The translations under genes and the position numbers were made by a program. A stretch of DNA of 64,000 bases from the NCBI GenBank assembly GCA_034190875.2, contig CM067346.1, forward strand, positions 10,191,102-10,255,101, in the 5' to 3' direction. Position 1 is the stretch's first letter; every line of letters starts with the position of its first letter. This DNA comes from Urechis unicinctus. Lineage: Eukaryota > Annelida > Polychaeta > Xenopneusta > Urechidae. The notes under the pieces were generated by a model. That model made no database searches. It saw only the letters and a list, made by a program, of their open reading frames with translations, and had not been told where the DNA came from. Positions 40,250 through 53,988 of the stretch are shown in pieces.

Positions 40250-41646
40250 CCCACCCTCTCAGCCCCGGTAGCTGAAACTATGCATTGCTTACCTGGAAAA
40301 AAAACCCGCATTTGGGATTGTAATCTTCAAGATACAACTGCCCTACAAACAAGATATCCTCGCCTTGCTATCACGTAGCATGTTTGATATAACGAATCTA
40401 CAGCAGCGCAATATACTGCATGGAAAGGGGGTGGGTACTATGGCAACATAATTTTGCTCGTATATATATGTAAGTGGTGTTGAAAGATAAATGAACTATT
40501 TCAGTTGTTAACTGGTATTATATAGTCCAGAAACATATGTTGTTGTACGATTTGTATCACAGTTTTATACTGCGTTAGCATGCGTATTGTATATCTTCCT
40601 TTTACCCAAACATTCAACATTTTCCTCTGTCTTGGAGCATATAAAACGAACATGTGGCGACCACAATATGACAGCCCCGAGTGGACTTAACGTATACACA
40701 CAGTCCTTGCAGCCACCAGAAAAAGCCTGCCTTTTACCTACACTATCCACTGTCGTCAGTCGTCCTGATTATACACCTCTGCCTCAAAACATGACAGCGC
40801 AGTTGTTGACGCATTGGGATCCAAACTCCACTTATTATTATCAAGCGTTTATTGTAATCTGAATAGCCACCGCTTTTTTTCTGCGATCCCGCCTGGGCAT
40901 TATTGCTATTACGGCTTTACATGTGCCTTTCATTGCGATTGTTTTAGTCAGACTAAATAAACTATTTGTTCCATTTCGTGTTTGTATGACATATCAATAT
41001 GCAAATATCATGTGACAACCTGCTGTTTTCCACACTTTGCAAACAGTGTGACGCATAAACAAATGCTAATTATTCATGATTTCCACAGGCGCGTTCAATT
41101 CCCTTGATATCGTTCCTTGCGGATGGAAAGCAATGAACAGTTTTTGTAGGTTTCCTTTTACCAGAAGCGATCTCAAGCCATTACAAAATATTTACAAAAA
41201 CTGTTCGCATGTCTTTGAGCGACGAAGAATATCACACACGTATCTGAGCGAATTCAGTTTGTAGCGATTAAAGATATGTATAAATAAAAAGCACTCGACT
41301 AGCATTAGAAGAGAAACAAGTCTATATGTAGTCCACGTAACGTATTCACCTCATTGCAAAGAACAGTGTAAATCCACTAGTATTATTGCAACATAGGGCG
41401 ATCATTCTGTGCTGTACCACTGGAAGCAGTGCAAAAAGACAATCAAAATCGACTGTAAAAATCTTTTGTAAAACAGAAATCATTCAGAAACACACGCAAA
41501 CTGCTAGTTGCATGATTTTTCGGGAAGTTCTGATATAATCTTGACCCATTTCTCAAATGCAAGAGGAAGCACAACATTAAGAAAAAAGCACCGGCTAGTA
41601 GGATGCATCTTGTGGTACATTACTCTTTGACACAGGTACATAACCC

Positions 41647-41658
41647 ATATATATATAT

Positions 41659-41745
<87 letters not shown>

Positions 41746-41793
41746 TGTACATATATATAAATACATTTATATATATCAATATAAAGATATATG

Positions 41794-41832
<39 letters not shown>

Positions 41833-41837
41833 TTAAA

Positions 41838-41876
<39 letters not shown>

Positions 41877-41945
41877 TCTCTATCTCTATATATCTCTCTC
41901 TATATATATATCTATATATTATAGATATACATACATACATACATA
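41647..41945. repeat. AT-rich compound microsatellite, proximal block
   Basis: Begins directly after ACATAACCC and ends in (CATA)n. The distal copy also starts its tract after ACATAACCC at 60,398 but differs in composition. Confidence 0.96.
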
Positions 41946-42108
41946 CTGTAAACTCAGATAAATCATATATACCAACATGCTTCATATGAAATTTAACATG
42001 AGCTATGATTTATTGGGTGGTAAATGTTAACCTTCACATTATGTAAGACAACGAGCTCGTGCATCGGCCAAAATCAATCATAGAAGAACGATAATCGTTA
42101 GTAACTGT
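41946..42108. mobile_element. Possible second pogo-like MITE, weak
   Basis: The left end CTGTAAACTCAGATAAATC and the right end (reverse complement CAGTTACTAACGATTATCG) loosely resemble pogo-type inverted repeats. A TA precedes the left end, but the right flank is TTA rather than a clean TA. The distal block lacks this interval, which fits either an insertion or a deletion. Confidence 0.22.
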
Positions 42109-44471
42109 TAATTACACACGAGCACGCCCATCGTTTGCTGCCTGTATGTCCTGTGAAGATGGAACCCCTGGTTACCGTGCATAATCTCTTCACATTTGTT
42201 CTCGAATGGAAATGTATCTTCATTGGGAGCACTATTACAAGAGCCACCTCGAATATCGTCTGACACTGATTGAATTTGGCCGATGGTAATGCGAATGATA
42301 AATGAGTAAAAGGCTCGTTTTATTAAATCATACAGGGCATGGATTCACATGCGTTCAGTTAACCAACAAATATGATATTGTACTGTAACACAGCTCCACA
42401 TTACGCCGCGCAGTCCCATTTCACCATCTCATTATATAATAATTATGATATAGTGCTTTGCAGAGTGTCCAGGCATTTCTCTGTTGAGTGCTGATGCAAT
42501 TAGCTTAATGATGATATCGGTACTCGAATAAGGACAAAACCATACCACTTTTGTGCTGACATGAAAATGTGCCATCATGGGGCAAACGTTGATGATAAAC
42601 TCACTTTGCAGACAAGTAAACATATAGATGTAAAGAAGAGGTACATGCCTTCGGTGTTAAAATTACTCTAATTTCAAATCACTACATATATGTACAATAC
42701 ATTCGATCGAATAGTCTGAGAAAAGTATTTTGGTCATATCGATATCTGCGAGTTGTAACACTTGAGCGGAGCGAATCATGTTTGCCCAACAAGACAACCA
42801 GTTCAAAGACACATAAACTGCTTTGCCAAGAGTACAGCACCTCTCGCTACATGTAGACGTTCATCCTCGTTCACGTTACAAAGTGACATAAATTCCTTTA
42901 ATGTTTTACTGATAACATTAGCCCGTCTTTTGTTGTATCAAACACTATGTATTTGCAAATATGAGGCATTTGCAATAAAAGAGGACAAATCAGTTGGCAC
43001 AAAGCAGCCCTAGGACGAAACAGCGAAAACGCGGGATTACCAATTGGTTGAGTCAGAATGAGCTTCAGAGCGTTTGAGACATCTTTTTGCAAATCGTTCA
43101 CATTGCGTGTATGAATCATTTGAAAAAGAGCACAAGAAATACCGCGACTCTAGCGTATGCAGATTACTTTAGGTATAACACTTTGTTCGAATTTTACCGT
43201 AGTAAGCACAACAGGATTATCACATCTGCATTTTATGTGAATTAACAAATGAATGCATATCGAAGCTGCATTTCCCCATATGCTGATTGCATTTTAACAG
43301 TTGGCCCACGTATGGGTAATTGCTTTGGGAAAATGAGCGCCGAATTATGTTTTTAAGCTTTCTAATTATTTTATGCAAAGGTTGGTGAGATTTGGAAGCA
43401 AACTTGTGAATCAATGCATTTGACCGATTGTGCCATATGTTGTAACAAAAAGTTATGCTTCGAGGGTACATTTACTACCTCAGGGCACATAACAATAAAC
43501 CCAAAGCTCCAGAGGTAAGTTTATAAAAGCTGATGCTGAATGGATCAGACATTGAATAATGCACACGATGGATGGGTTATGTTCTTCAGTTATATTGAGT
43601 GCATGTACAGACCGTGATATTAACACAAAAAATCTCGTGGTTCTATTCGACTTTTCAACGCAATGGAAAGTCGGGCTTAGAGATGTCATCGTAACGTTTC
43701 CACGTGAAATGAGTATATATCATTTGGTTATTAGTGTTCGTCTTTTTTAATTTTTGTATATAATGTGGCTCAGGCTCATAATAATCGAATATATTCACAC
43801 GTATACATTTTACACTGGTGAACATTTCAACATATTGGTTTTCTATTCAACTTCATGTAGATATGTCCAGAGGATATTTTGTTTTCGGTGCAGTATACTT
43901 CTAGTGAACTAGAACACTTGGAAGTTACAATGGGTAATCGCACAAGGACTACATTGTGATTGACCCTGCAAGTAAACGGGAACTTCCTTGTGTTACTGCG
44001 ATCGGACATAGTGATTATATTCATTCCGGGAAGTATTTTACTTACTTTGTAAGAACAGACAATTAAATAAATATTACCACTGAAGTAAATAAGCCGCTTA
44101 CATATGAAACTCCCATACCCTGTTGCAATGGCCATAAACGTCATGTACAATCTGCAGAAATTGCTTTCTTGCATTCAACCAGTATATAGTATTGCCAAGC
44201 AGCTATATAGCCGTTATAGACGTTGAAATAACTCCATACACAATATTTAACGATCATTCAAAAACAGTTTCGTATTAGCACGTAGTCATTTTAAAGGCCA
44301 AATACAACGATTTTCATAATTTCTTTATAATGTGTTTCAAAATGGAGAATAATAAATCATTTACCAACGGGGCCCAGTAACTCATTGCACCGGCATGCGT
44401 AAGCGCTAAAAATTCACCAATTAGGTACTACTCGGAAGAAAGTACGAAGCCATCTTCCCGATGTCATTTTG

Positions 44472-44486
44472 CCTTAGCCGCTAAGG
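44472..44486. repeat. 7 bp inverted repeat CCTTAGC-C-GCTAAGG
   Basis: Perfect arms with a one-base spacer, at the point where proximal and distal blocks stop matching. It lies just upstream of the CRE-like palindrome. Confidence 0.85.
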
Positions 44487-44496
44487 ACAGGTTGCG

Positions 44497-44504
44497 TGAC
44501 GTCA
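44497..44504. promoter_or_regulatory. CRE-like palindrome TGACGTCA
   Basis: A perfect copy of the CREB/ATF consensus, 98 bases upstream of the ATG at 44,602, in a CpG-richer stretch (GCGTGACGTCAC, GCGAGCGAGCGAAG). A YY1-like GCCATCTT lies at about 44,450. The grouping suggests a promoter, but this is inferred from motifs only. Confidence 0.4.
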
Positions 44505-44601
44505 CACTTGCTGCACGGCCTCCAAGAGAATTTAACAGCGAGCGAGCGAAGCCAAAAGCTATTATTTTGGTTTTAAGATTACACCGTATTTACATTAAGC
44601 C

Positions 44602-44748
44602 ATGTCGTCGTCTGATGAAGATTACGAGAACCCATTATATGACACTAGGGCAAATTATGTCCATGGCTATTTATTTGCGCCAATAAGGACAGGGGTTGAA
44701 TCATCCAAGCCAGACCCGCAAAATGAAACAGGTAGCTCTGACTCTTAA
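44602..44748 (+). CDS. Small acidic open frame, possible first exon
   Basis: A 48-codon frame opens with M-S-S-S-D-E-D-Y-E-N-P-L-Y, continues with V-H-G-Y-L-F-A-P-I-R-T-G, and ends in a TAA at 44,746-44,748. The ATG has G at -3. At 44,729-44,736 CAG|GTAGCT looks like a splice donor, so the true exon may end at 44,731 with the protein continuing elsewhere. Acidic Ser/Asp starts followed by a Y-x-F-x-P motif occur in P2X7-like and other element-associated proteins of invertebrates, but the match is too short to assign. It sits with a CRE palindrome and an inverted repeat in a segment absent from the distal duplicate, as expected if it came with an insertion. It could also be chance. Confidence 0.3.
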   Translation: MSSSDEDYENPLYDTRANYVHGYLFAPIRTGVESSKPDPQNETGSSDS

Positions 44749-45411
44749 TCCACAAACGATCTCGACGAATGGTCAGTTTATAATACCCTTCCAAAGCTTT
44801 ATTGAACTATGTGAATCACATATACGTTGCATGATGCCTCATATGGGAAAATGTCGAGTGTTAATCATCTTCTGTTGAAGTAAAGTTGATTTAGAAAGTA
44901 GTATATAATGAACAACAATCAATTTAATGTGCACACACCAATTTCATTGCATTGACCCATGGACTACTGTAATAACACTAAACTGTCATTGTAATACACA
45001 TCGGTGGGAAGAATCCAAGTCTAACTGCTGACATTAATGATGTTGGATGCTAATATATGCTAAGCAACGCCTGGAAGTCTTATCCCTGAACAACTGAGTG
45101 CAAACGCAATTTCCTTAATAGGGATTTACCATCATAGTATTGAGAAGAGTTGACAGGTTAGCGAGACCTCCCAGAAAATCATTAACGACACTACCACAAG
45201 GCATATTTTATCATATATTGATATCCATAAATGGCGACGCCATTATGTTCTAAAATGATAGTTCTGCTCCAAATCGGGTAAGCATGTGTGTAACAGAGTA
45301 TGGAAATTTCAAATCCAAACCAATGATACATGTTGTCGCATTTCACATTGAAACGTATTTTCTACACAAAATGGGAATGAGATTAGGTCAATTGCTGGTA
45401 ATAATCTCAAA

Positions 45412-46727
45412 AATGATATACCATTAAGCGCTTCAAAACACTTACTTGTGTAAATAAGGAATATGCAATAAGTTGGATGATAATAGCAAGATACTTATTT
45501 CATCAGTTGAAATGGCCAAATAAACAGATATAAATGTTTGCAAATCATAGTCGAGTAGTCATCAGTCTCCCTCGAAATGGGAATAGTAAACAAAGCGTGC
45601 ATGATAATTAGCAATGCAATCTTGAGGTTGTTCTATGTGACTAATAACTCTTACTCGAATTACATCACATCCATATTAACTCTTGAATACAATAAATAAA
45701 GTGGATCTACTGAGCAGCATCTTTCGATTTCGAAGTATTCAGCATTGATATAGCTCAGATTTAACATCATCACAATATCCTGTTAAACGGTATTCCGAAA
45801 CTACCTGTATGATTGTACGTTGTGGTCAATAATGCTACCAATAAAACTCGTAAACGGTATGTCTAAGTTAAGTTACGAACGAAGATAGCAGTTATGACAT
45901 GACGAATAAGTAGAGATCTTATACAGGCATCCATGTGTTAAATGAATTAGCAAATATAAATGTTGATTTGGTTTTTTGAGCGCTGTGAACTCAAAGCATC
46001 AATTCACATCGTCAAAACACGGCAGACCTAAGAAGAAATTGTTTTCCAACAGAGATGAGGCTTGGGGGAACTGTTTCTCGGACAAGCTCGGTTAAACACC
46101 AACTCGATGTATATTTCACCGACAACTAACTTTACAATACGGACACTGTATTAGCAACGTAAGGTAGGGTGACTGCAAAGTACCACCTTACTATTTTGTG
46201 CTTAGTTACGCAGACGAATACATAGCGTATTTTCCAGTCAACCGATTCGGTTAGTTTGCAGAGGCAGATTTTGAAAGTTGAATATGTTAAATCACTTTAG
46301 CCAGAAAGGTCAGCCTGGTTAGCGCCCCAAATGAGACAGGTAGCACACTCTAAAGCAGATTGTTAGCTGTTTTAAAAGTTCACAACATGATGTTAGAAGC
46401 TATTTAACAAAAGTCAAATATCACATTGCTTCTTCACATTACTTATACTTCTTTGAACCTTTATGATAAATGGAAAATTGCCTTTCTGTAACACACCGCA
46501 ATTATGTCTCTCATTTAGTATTGTACAAACAATTTCTCATTAAAAGGGTAATATCATTAAGATAATGGAGCTCTTTGGAAGAAATTATGAGTGGTTTCCA
46601 GCTACCCGTGGCACCGACTAATTGCGCGCTATGTGGAAAATGTTTCTATTTGTTTTGCAGTGATTGATATATATGGACCGTGGTGCTCTATTTAGATGAT
46701 TTTGAGAGCCATATCGGATTATTTTTC
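45412..46727. other. 1.3 kb present only in the proximal block
   Basis: The distal copy jumps from ATAATTATCTC to CTCAAGCG at 63,786. No gene was recognised. Positions 46,190-46,355 weakly echo the small frame at 44,602-44,748 (CCCAAATGAGACAGGTAGC against CGCAAAATGAAACAGGTAGC), with stops in frame. Confidence 0.7.
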
Positions 46728-49700
46728 AAGCGTGGAGCATGGTTAGCCATTTTACATTGGTAAGCTCTATTTGTACCACGTGGATTGGTTGTGGCAGCAC
46801 AATTCCGCCTATACGACTTTGTAGCGGCTCATATTCAATCCTGCCATATTTATGTTATTTCAGTCAAGGTTCGCATATTTTCACTACCTCGTACGCTGAA
46901 GCATGTATTTGTGTAGGCATGCTTTTGAAATAAAAGCGTACAGCCATGTTATGTTTACGGGCTGTTCCTTGCATTAAACTTGAATGTTGGTAACTGGAAA
47001 TTATTCATGATTTCGTCCAACAGGATTCCTTTCTCGTTAATATGGGTAATATCTTGTAACCTCATGAGACAATAAGGAACAACCTACAAGTTATGACTAC
47101 CCAACGAGTGATACTGATGGAGCATCTAACATATTAGAGCGTGTAAATAAAATACTCATAGCCATTTTCGCTATTTCTGCCATCACTCCTTGTTCTCCAC
47201 TAATACAACGTCAACTACAGGAGACTAACGACCCCATGTCTCCATACACGTAATCGTTGTAGAAATTACCGTCACGCAGTCTGTCTGCATGCCTCAATGA
47301 GGCTGCATGAAAACGTATAATACTTAGGCTCCAGTCGCTTTTGCTTTGCGTTGATAATAATGCCGTAAATTTTATTGTATAAACGCTATGTAGGCACTAG
47401 GAGCAGTTGATTTAAACCTCGTTAGTATGTATGCGTGACCATTAACTTTATCAGAGTAACTCATGTGGATGCTCTGATTCTGATTTTCCTCTACTTCTAG
47501 TATCTGTGGCTGCTGTGGCCAGTCAAATTAGCATAAATTCGCCTCAATAGTCCGTATTGCTACTGGAGACGCAACCTTGGTTGCTTGATCAGCTGTGTAA
47601 TTGGCTTATGATAAACAAATATATGTGAATGTGTCCTATTGTGATGATTATATATGTCAAAGCATTGTTTAAGTGCACCTTATACAGATAAAATGGAACT
47701 AGAATACACCCGAGGTATGTGGTTCTTGTAAATCTTAATGAATCTTGGTAGCATAATGGCATCAATGTAAATCGATATGGCTACCCTCAGAGGCATTACA
47801 GAAATTGAATTGCTCCATCAAAGAGCAAGCAGCATTAATCAGCCCATAGTATAGTCCAAGTGTGCACAGTTTCAAACAAATGGCTGATGTTGTTTGGATA
47901 AGGCATTGGAAAATATATACGATAAATGTGTTATGTTCTCAATTTCAGTGAGTTACAACAAATAGGCTCGTGATGTTACCTGGCTGATCAATGATTATGC
48001 TGAGATATATTTTGATGTATGGACAAGTAAAGATTTACTATGCATAACTTATACATTGTCATCAGCGAACTTGGCTTTTTACATCCATTATCGCAGACAA
48101 AATCATAGTATCAGAATGTTCTTAGTGCAATTAACTAATTATTAAATCTAATAAATTGACCTGGCTATTCATAAAGATGATTGAAATCCACAGCAGAATG
48201 ACGAGATTTGTTTTCGTATCTTGTGAATCACACAGATGATCTGGACGTCCCTTTTGTGTCACCCTGTGAGACATTGAGAACATTCTGCCTTCAACATACG
48301 TTTACAACATCGAAATTGATGATTGCGTTTTAATTCCGATAGTTAACCATTACGAAGTACAGACTATATGCGGACATAATGTAATAGTGTTTTATAATTA
48401 TAACGTACTTTGCAATACGAAATATACAATGATAGATACCACATTTAATGTGTGATGCATTCAGCATTTAAATTTCAACATCACAACCTATTTGATAATC
48501 TATGCTGCATGGTAATTGCTTGAGGTTATTTATCTACGGAAAAGTGTAACACAGAATAAATGCATTGCATGGCATGTTGAGAGTTAGCATATATACTGTC
48601 ATACTGACCTACTATTTACTTGTTCATATTTGAACATACAGGGCGGATTTGCAAGCATCTATCAATTATTCCATTTATTTAACTTAATTGGCGTATTCCA
48701 GTCATACTGTTGTTCATGCCTGGCAGATATAAAACAGATATAAAACATAAATATATTAATAATAAACCATTTTCATCAGAGGTCACGTATTTTTTGTTTC
48801 ATTTACAATACACGAGGAGCAGGAATGCGCTCGCAAGGTACGATTTGACTTATGTTAATTTGGATTGGCCATTCACTGGCATCGATTAAATACCGTTTTG
48901 ATTTAAATCATATCATAATAAATTATGACACTGCTATGACCAATACGAAATAAAACTACATACTGTAATGGGGAGGCTGTAAATATTGACAGCTGATGTC
49001 GCAATTAAACATCACAGCCGTAGACGTGGAGGCATCAGTCGGCTGGTGTACGTTCTTTACTTATCAAAGCTTCACAAACGTTGCTCTCGAAGAGCTCATC
49101 GCCCAGTATTGATTGTAATGTGTCACCACAGTTAATAAAAACCCGGTCAAAAAGCGCATGGTGACAAAATGTGTCGAAGAAACATTGGAATAAGAACTTC
49201 TTCAATGTCAGAGTCGTTAAATAATCATCTGATCGTAATTGAATCTAGAGATCATTACAAGGAGGGTCGAAAGGTGGATTTGTGGCTAGGGCAAAGTGGC
49301 CGTTTGATCCATAGGTGTTCTGTCAATGGCTTAAAGGAAGTGTCGTATAGCGCCGTACAAGACAGTCCAATAAAGATCATTACTTGACACCGTATGTGAG
49401 CAGACTGAAGTATATTGGCTGGTAAACGCTTTCATTGGGCACCAACGCGATGTGAGAATCTATTTGACCAATGTCGTAGTCGAACTGCTTCTAAGAACAC
49501 AATGATTTCCGACGTATACGACCGTTTGCAACACCCTCATTTACATTCTATAATGCACTGATGCTTTTATCTACTATTTTACACAATTTTTGTAATGGGG
49601 AGGCATCAGTGAGGATGGAGCTCACTGAACGAAGTCGTGAATGCTTTTTTGTCACGTGTGGCGCCCACTAATTGTCTTCCGAGTGGTAAAAGTTTCAGAG

Positions 49701-51267
49701 CGTTTTGCTATTTACATTTGCATATGCAAATTGTGTGCCAATATGAAATAGTGTTATACGATACCTCTGACAAGTATGGTAGTAGCTGTCTCGGTGAATG
49801 AGACATTATGGACCGCAGTCACAATAATTCCAGTGTAGGATCAAAACAACGACTATTTGCTAATAATTATATAGCTGGCAATTCGAAATTGTTTATCGTA
49901 ATACAAACATACTACGCCTGTGCAGTGACCTAAACAGAATCACAATACATTAAACATACTTAAAGAGGAAGCGCTCACTTCAATCTAGCTGGTAATATGA
50001 AATTATCTGCCCGCTTCTGGGGTAAGCAATTGCATCTGCATTCCTGATTTGCAACACATAACCTAAGCCGGTTTTGTTTCCCAAACCATGGCAATGGCAC
50101 GTTACGAAACATGGGAATGTCCAATAATGCGCACGGCATCGTTTACATTAACCTGCGACATGTCTCTCATTTATTAGAATTAGGCATGTTAAGTGTAAAT
50201 ACAGATAAAATGTTATTACCATTATAAACTCCCCAATGTATTGCTTCATGTAAAAGATAAAAACGAGATATTATCGTGGGCGAAATACTTCAGCATGACA
50301 TTTTTCGCAAACATCAGTTAAGGCCATTATATCTCACGATGTCTCTTAATGCAAGGTACATCGAGCAAGTAAGTGGTACGTCATAGTGATAAATGGTCTG
50401 TATTATCATCCATGTCGCCATGTTGATGAGCAGCAAATGATGAATCATGGATATCACCCTAAACATGGCGGAAAGGAAAATAGACTGTTCTGTACTCTTA
50501 ATGCTTCCCGTTTAGTTTATGCTTAAGTGAGGTTAATGAAGCATACGACAATGAATGCTTCATATTCATTTCTGTGGAAGCATAATGCTTAATTGAACGG
50601 CTCAAGTTGGTCACGCGATCGTTTCAATCGGAGTGGTTAACTGCAAATAAATAAATAAGCTGTGAAATACACTAGCTGCAAAGTTAATTACCCATTAAAT
50701 GTTGGATTCGCTGGGTATGAAGGATACAGTTGGTTGGTAACATGTGTGGCACGGAGAAGTGGTTATTTCTATCAATCATTACTTCTACTTGCAACATTAT
50801 ACCCTACACAATCAAATTAGCCTTATTTGACCGTCATTTGTATCAACCATCTTTACTTGTTTTTATGTGGCGAATGAATACAATAACGCGCTGATATTTA
50901 TTTGTGATGCAATCAGGTGGTGTGATGATGGAACTTTAAAACATTCACTTCCCATTTTTAACGTATTGTTTACTTCAAGCGACGACGGCTATTGCTATGT
51001 CGAAAATCATGTAATTATCAATATTTCTGTTGAGGCATCAATTCAGCTGTTTATGAGGGATGTCTCATAATACTTCATAACTTAAGCCAGTGAAGTGTAC
51101 AATACGGAAGGTGAATTGCATGGAATGCATATTTTGTCCCCTAACTCGAACAGGCACTCGTACCATACATCTTATGTGCATGCATGACCTGTATCCATGC
51201 AAACATGAAATATTTGAAGTTAATTTTACGAATGTTCACACTTATCATCTGAATGAAAGTGAAACCG

Positions 51268-51415
51268 ATTTATACTAAGCAACTTCTGAGAAGTCTATGC
51301 CGAAAACGGTTGGTTACAAATTCAATTTCCGTAATACGGTTTGAGCAGCTCAGGACGGACGACAGGTTGAAAGGTTGCCGAGACTTCCCAGTGAATCAGT
51401 AATCACATACCGCAA
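51268..51415 (+). repeat. Diverged third copy of 45,060-45,200 / 63,430-63,575
   Basis: CTAAGCAAC, GAAGTCT-ATSCC, AATTTCCKTAATA-GG, GACAGGTT and GAGACYTCCCAG occur in the same order as in both duplicate blocks. Homology is not clear outside this ~150 bp, so this is an older dispersed fragment. Confidence 0.65.
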
Positions 51416-52570
51416 AAACAACAAAGAATAGAGTATGTTTGCTATGAATTGCTTATATGCTTAAATATTGATGCGATGTTGGACACCGAGACGAGTACTG
51501 ACGGTCTGCAATCTCACTGACAGGTAAAAGCAGGTTTTCATTAAAACGCAGGTATTTCAGCATACCTGCAGGGTATACATTATTATCGTTCATTGCCACA
51601 CACACACACTAATTTATTCATTTTCTGTAAATACTGACTAAGCAATATACAAAAGCGTGAACTGGTGGCGGAAACGTTCTTGTTAATCTTTCCAGTTGAC
51701 TTCCAGGTGGTATACCGTTGTTGAGTTGTCTAAATATTTATATGGAAATAGTGTTATCATTTTACAATCAACATAACTACTGAACCATTGACATACCAAT
51801 GCAACTATGGTTGCATTGTATCCCAACTTCTATACACATTCACACATTGCCATCGACATAGCCGCCTGGCAAAATCGATAATACCTGATGATACTAAACG
51901 TCAAGTATTCCATTTGCAAACATTGCCAGGCATATGTATCGCAAGGCCAATCTGAATCTTTTCTCACCAGACGCGTACAAGTGCCGCTGGTTATTTCTCA
52001 GAACGCGACAGGTAATGCTAGTAAATGACCTCCTAAAGGAGGATCATTCGATATATGATAAAGTGGATTACTGTGTAGGAGAATTGCTCTAGGCCATGCC
52101 TCTAGTTGTTAAGTATTATACCTGTGAATGTCTTTCCAAGGATAGCATCTGCAATCATATTTTGGAAAACTTGAGCTACAACAACATGACACGAAATACG
52201 CTACATAACTGCTGCATGACAGATACCGTGGATAACGTGTTGCAGACAGTAATGACCATTTGCATCAATGACACCTTTTACATTCGGCACATCTAAAATC
52301 ACAAATGTCGCCGTGCATCTTGCATCAACCACTCTAGATCTGACTAAACTATAACACAACTCATGCAAGAATGCATAGTGTTAAAATACCCGTGAAATAT
52401 GTGCTTGGAGTTGTGTTTTCAATTAAGATACATTCTGAATTAATTTGACATAATTTCATTCGGATAAAGGATGAGGCGAACTTGCAAGAGAGACGGCCAT
52501 TTGTTAAGCACCTAAGATTATGGTAACGTTTCTTAAAATGATGCAATAATAGCTATTTGATAGTTTATTG

Positions 52571-52598
52571 ATAATGTAGAACTCATAATGTAGAACTC
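52571..52598. repeat. 14 bp x 2 perfect tandem repeat
   Basis: ATAATGTAGAACTC is repeated twice without a gap. Confidence 0.95.
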
Positions 52599-53368
52599 GA
52601 TTGATAATGTAATACCCACAGCGTGTCGCTAGCAATAAGATAATCTACAGAAATAGGGTTTTTTGGTCCACAGTAGTAGATAAACAATGAGTGCCTATAT
52701 AATGAGAGCCATCACAAAGAGCATGATTGCATTTGCACAAAAAAACCGTTAATGACGCAATGAACAGAAAGCTTGCCACTGCTTTCTCTCGTATGGTGGT
52801 GACATGCTACACAAAGCGACTGAAAGTATGTTGTAAAATGCCGTGGAATGTGTGCCTGACAAACTTTTCCACATTTCGGTTTGCTATGTAGTGGTGAACA
52901 AAAAAATATACCGTAATGAAGTAGGTGCAATACACCGTCAGGCGACCTACGTATCTTGTAATGGTGCATCTTACTATGCTCCACGTATTTTACAGGTACT
53001 TGTAAGTTTGTAAATATAGTTTAATTCATAAGAAGGAATAATATTTCACTTGCTGAAATATGCCATTAAGATATAAGATAAGTTGTACGGACATTTCTAT
53101 GGCATAGGTTGCAGCTAAGTGTGAGCATTGCCGAAAACATTGTTTATACCTGTAGGTGGTACTAACGGGGACGCCTTGTTGTAAGAGGTCACAGATAATC
53201 CTATACAACACCCATGCTACAAATACAATTATCTACTCCAAACAATGTCAAAGTTAGGTTTACCTCTCATTCATACAACACGCAACCCTTATGAATACAA
53301 TTGGCCGTCAGTGGTAATTATGCTTAAAAGCATCATGTTGTCCATTTTTGTATTGCCATCGTTTGTGA

Positions 53369-53701
53369 TTAAATTGAATGGATAAGCTCTACATCAATAC
53401 AGCTCTTGCCAGCAGCAGTAGCCATTACAATGTAACTCATATGATTTGGTCGACCAAAAATCCACATTTTAGATTGAGGATCGTTCACGGCATAGGCGCC
53501 ATAGCAAAAGGATCGCTGAGTTGCCATCAATGATGAGAATGATCCGAATAAGAGCGTTGGTTCCAACAGCAGCAACAAATTATCTGTCAGAATTATCCAC
53601 GACGTAGCTATTTGAAAAAAAACCTTGATGAGGAGGACATTAGCTACACATAAACAGCGAGTTATGAATGTGAGAATTTCGTTACGCAGGTAACACCACA
53701 T
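53369..53701 (-). other. Anonymous 110-codon open frame with hydrophobic N-terminal half
   Basis: Begins with an ATG (53,699-53,701). Two hydrophobic stretches in the first ~60 residues could span a membrane (V-L-L-I-K-V-F-F and L-L-L-L-L-E-P-T-L-L-F). They are followed by a more polar half with F-C-Y-G-A-Y-A-V and W-I-F-G-R-P. No family is recognised. AT-rich DNA often gives hydrophobic chance frames, so support is weak. Confidence 0.18.
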
Positions 53702-53988
53702 TGAAACACGAACATTACTGCGTGCTTACTTACAGGTTTATATGATTACAAATAACAATTTGACGTGGCGGCAAATACAATTAATTAAGGTTTTGAAAGT
53801 GAACTCAGTAACATTTATACACCACACAGAGCATACTGTGTTTTTAACCATTATAATAATATAGCCCTTGAAATCTGAACCTGATCAAGCTTAACCTTAG
53901 CTACTACCCATGTTACCAGCGGGACCGAAGGAAAAAATTTTTACATGGTTGTTATTCAAGAACAAGTACACAAACATTGTGAAGGTCA

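Larger units (their letters stand above)
46946..53906. other. Spacer between the duplicate blocks, mostly nothing recognised
   Basis: Contains the partial third copy at 51,268-51,415, a small tandem at 52,571-52,598 and the anonymous frame at 53,369-53,701 (minus). The right part of the proximal duplication may extend into the left end of this spacer, but its partner lies beyond the window. Confidence 0.5.
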
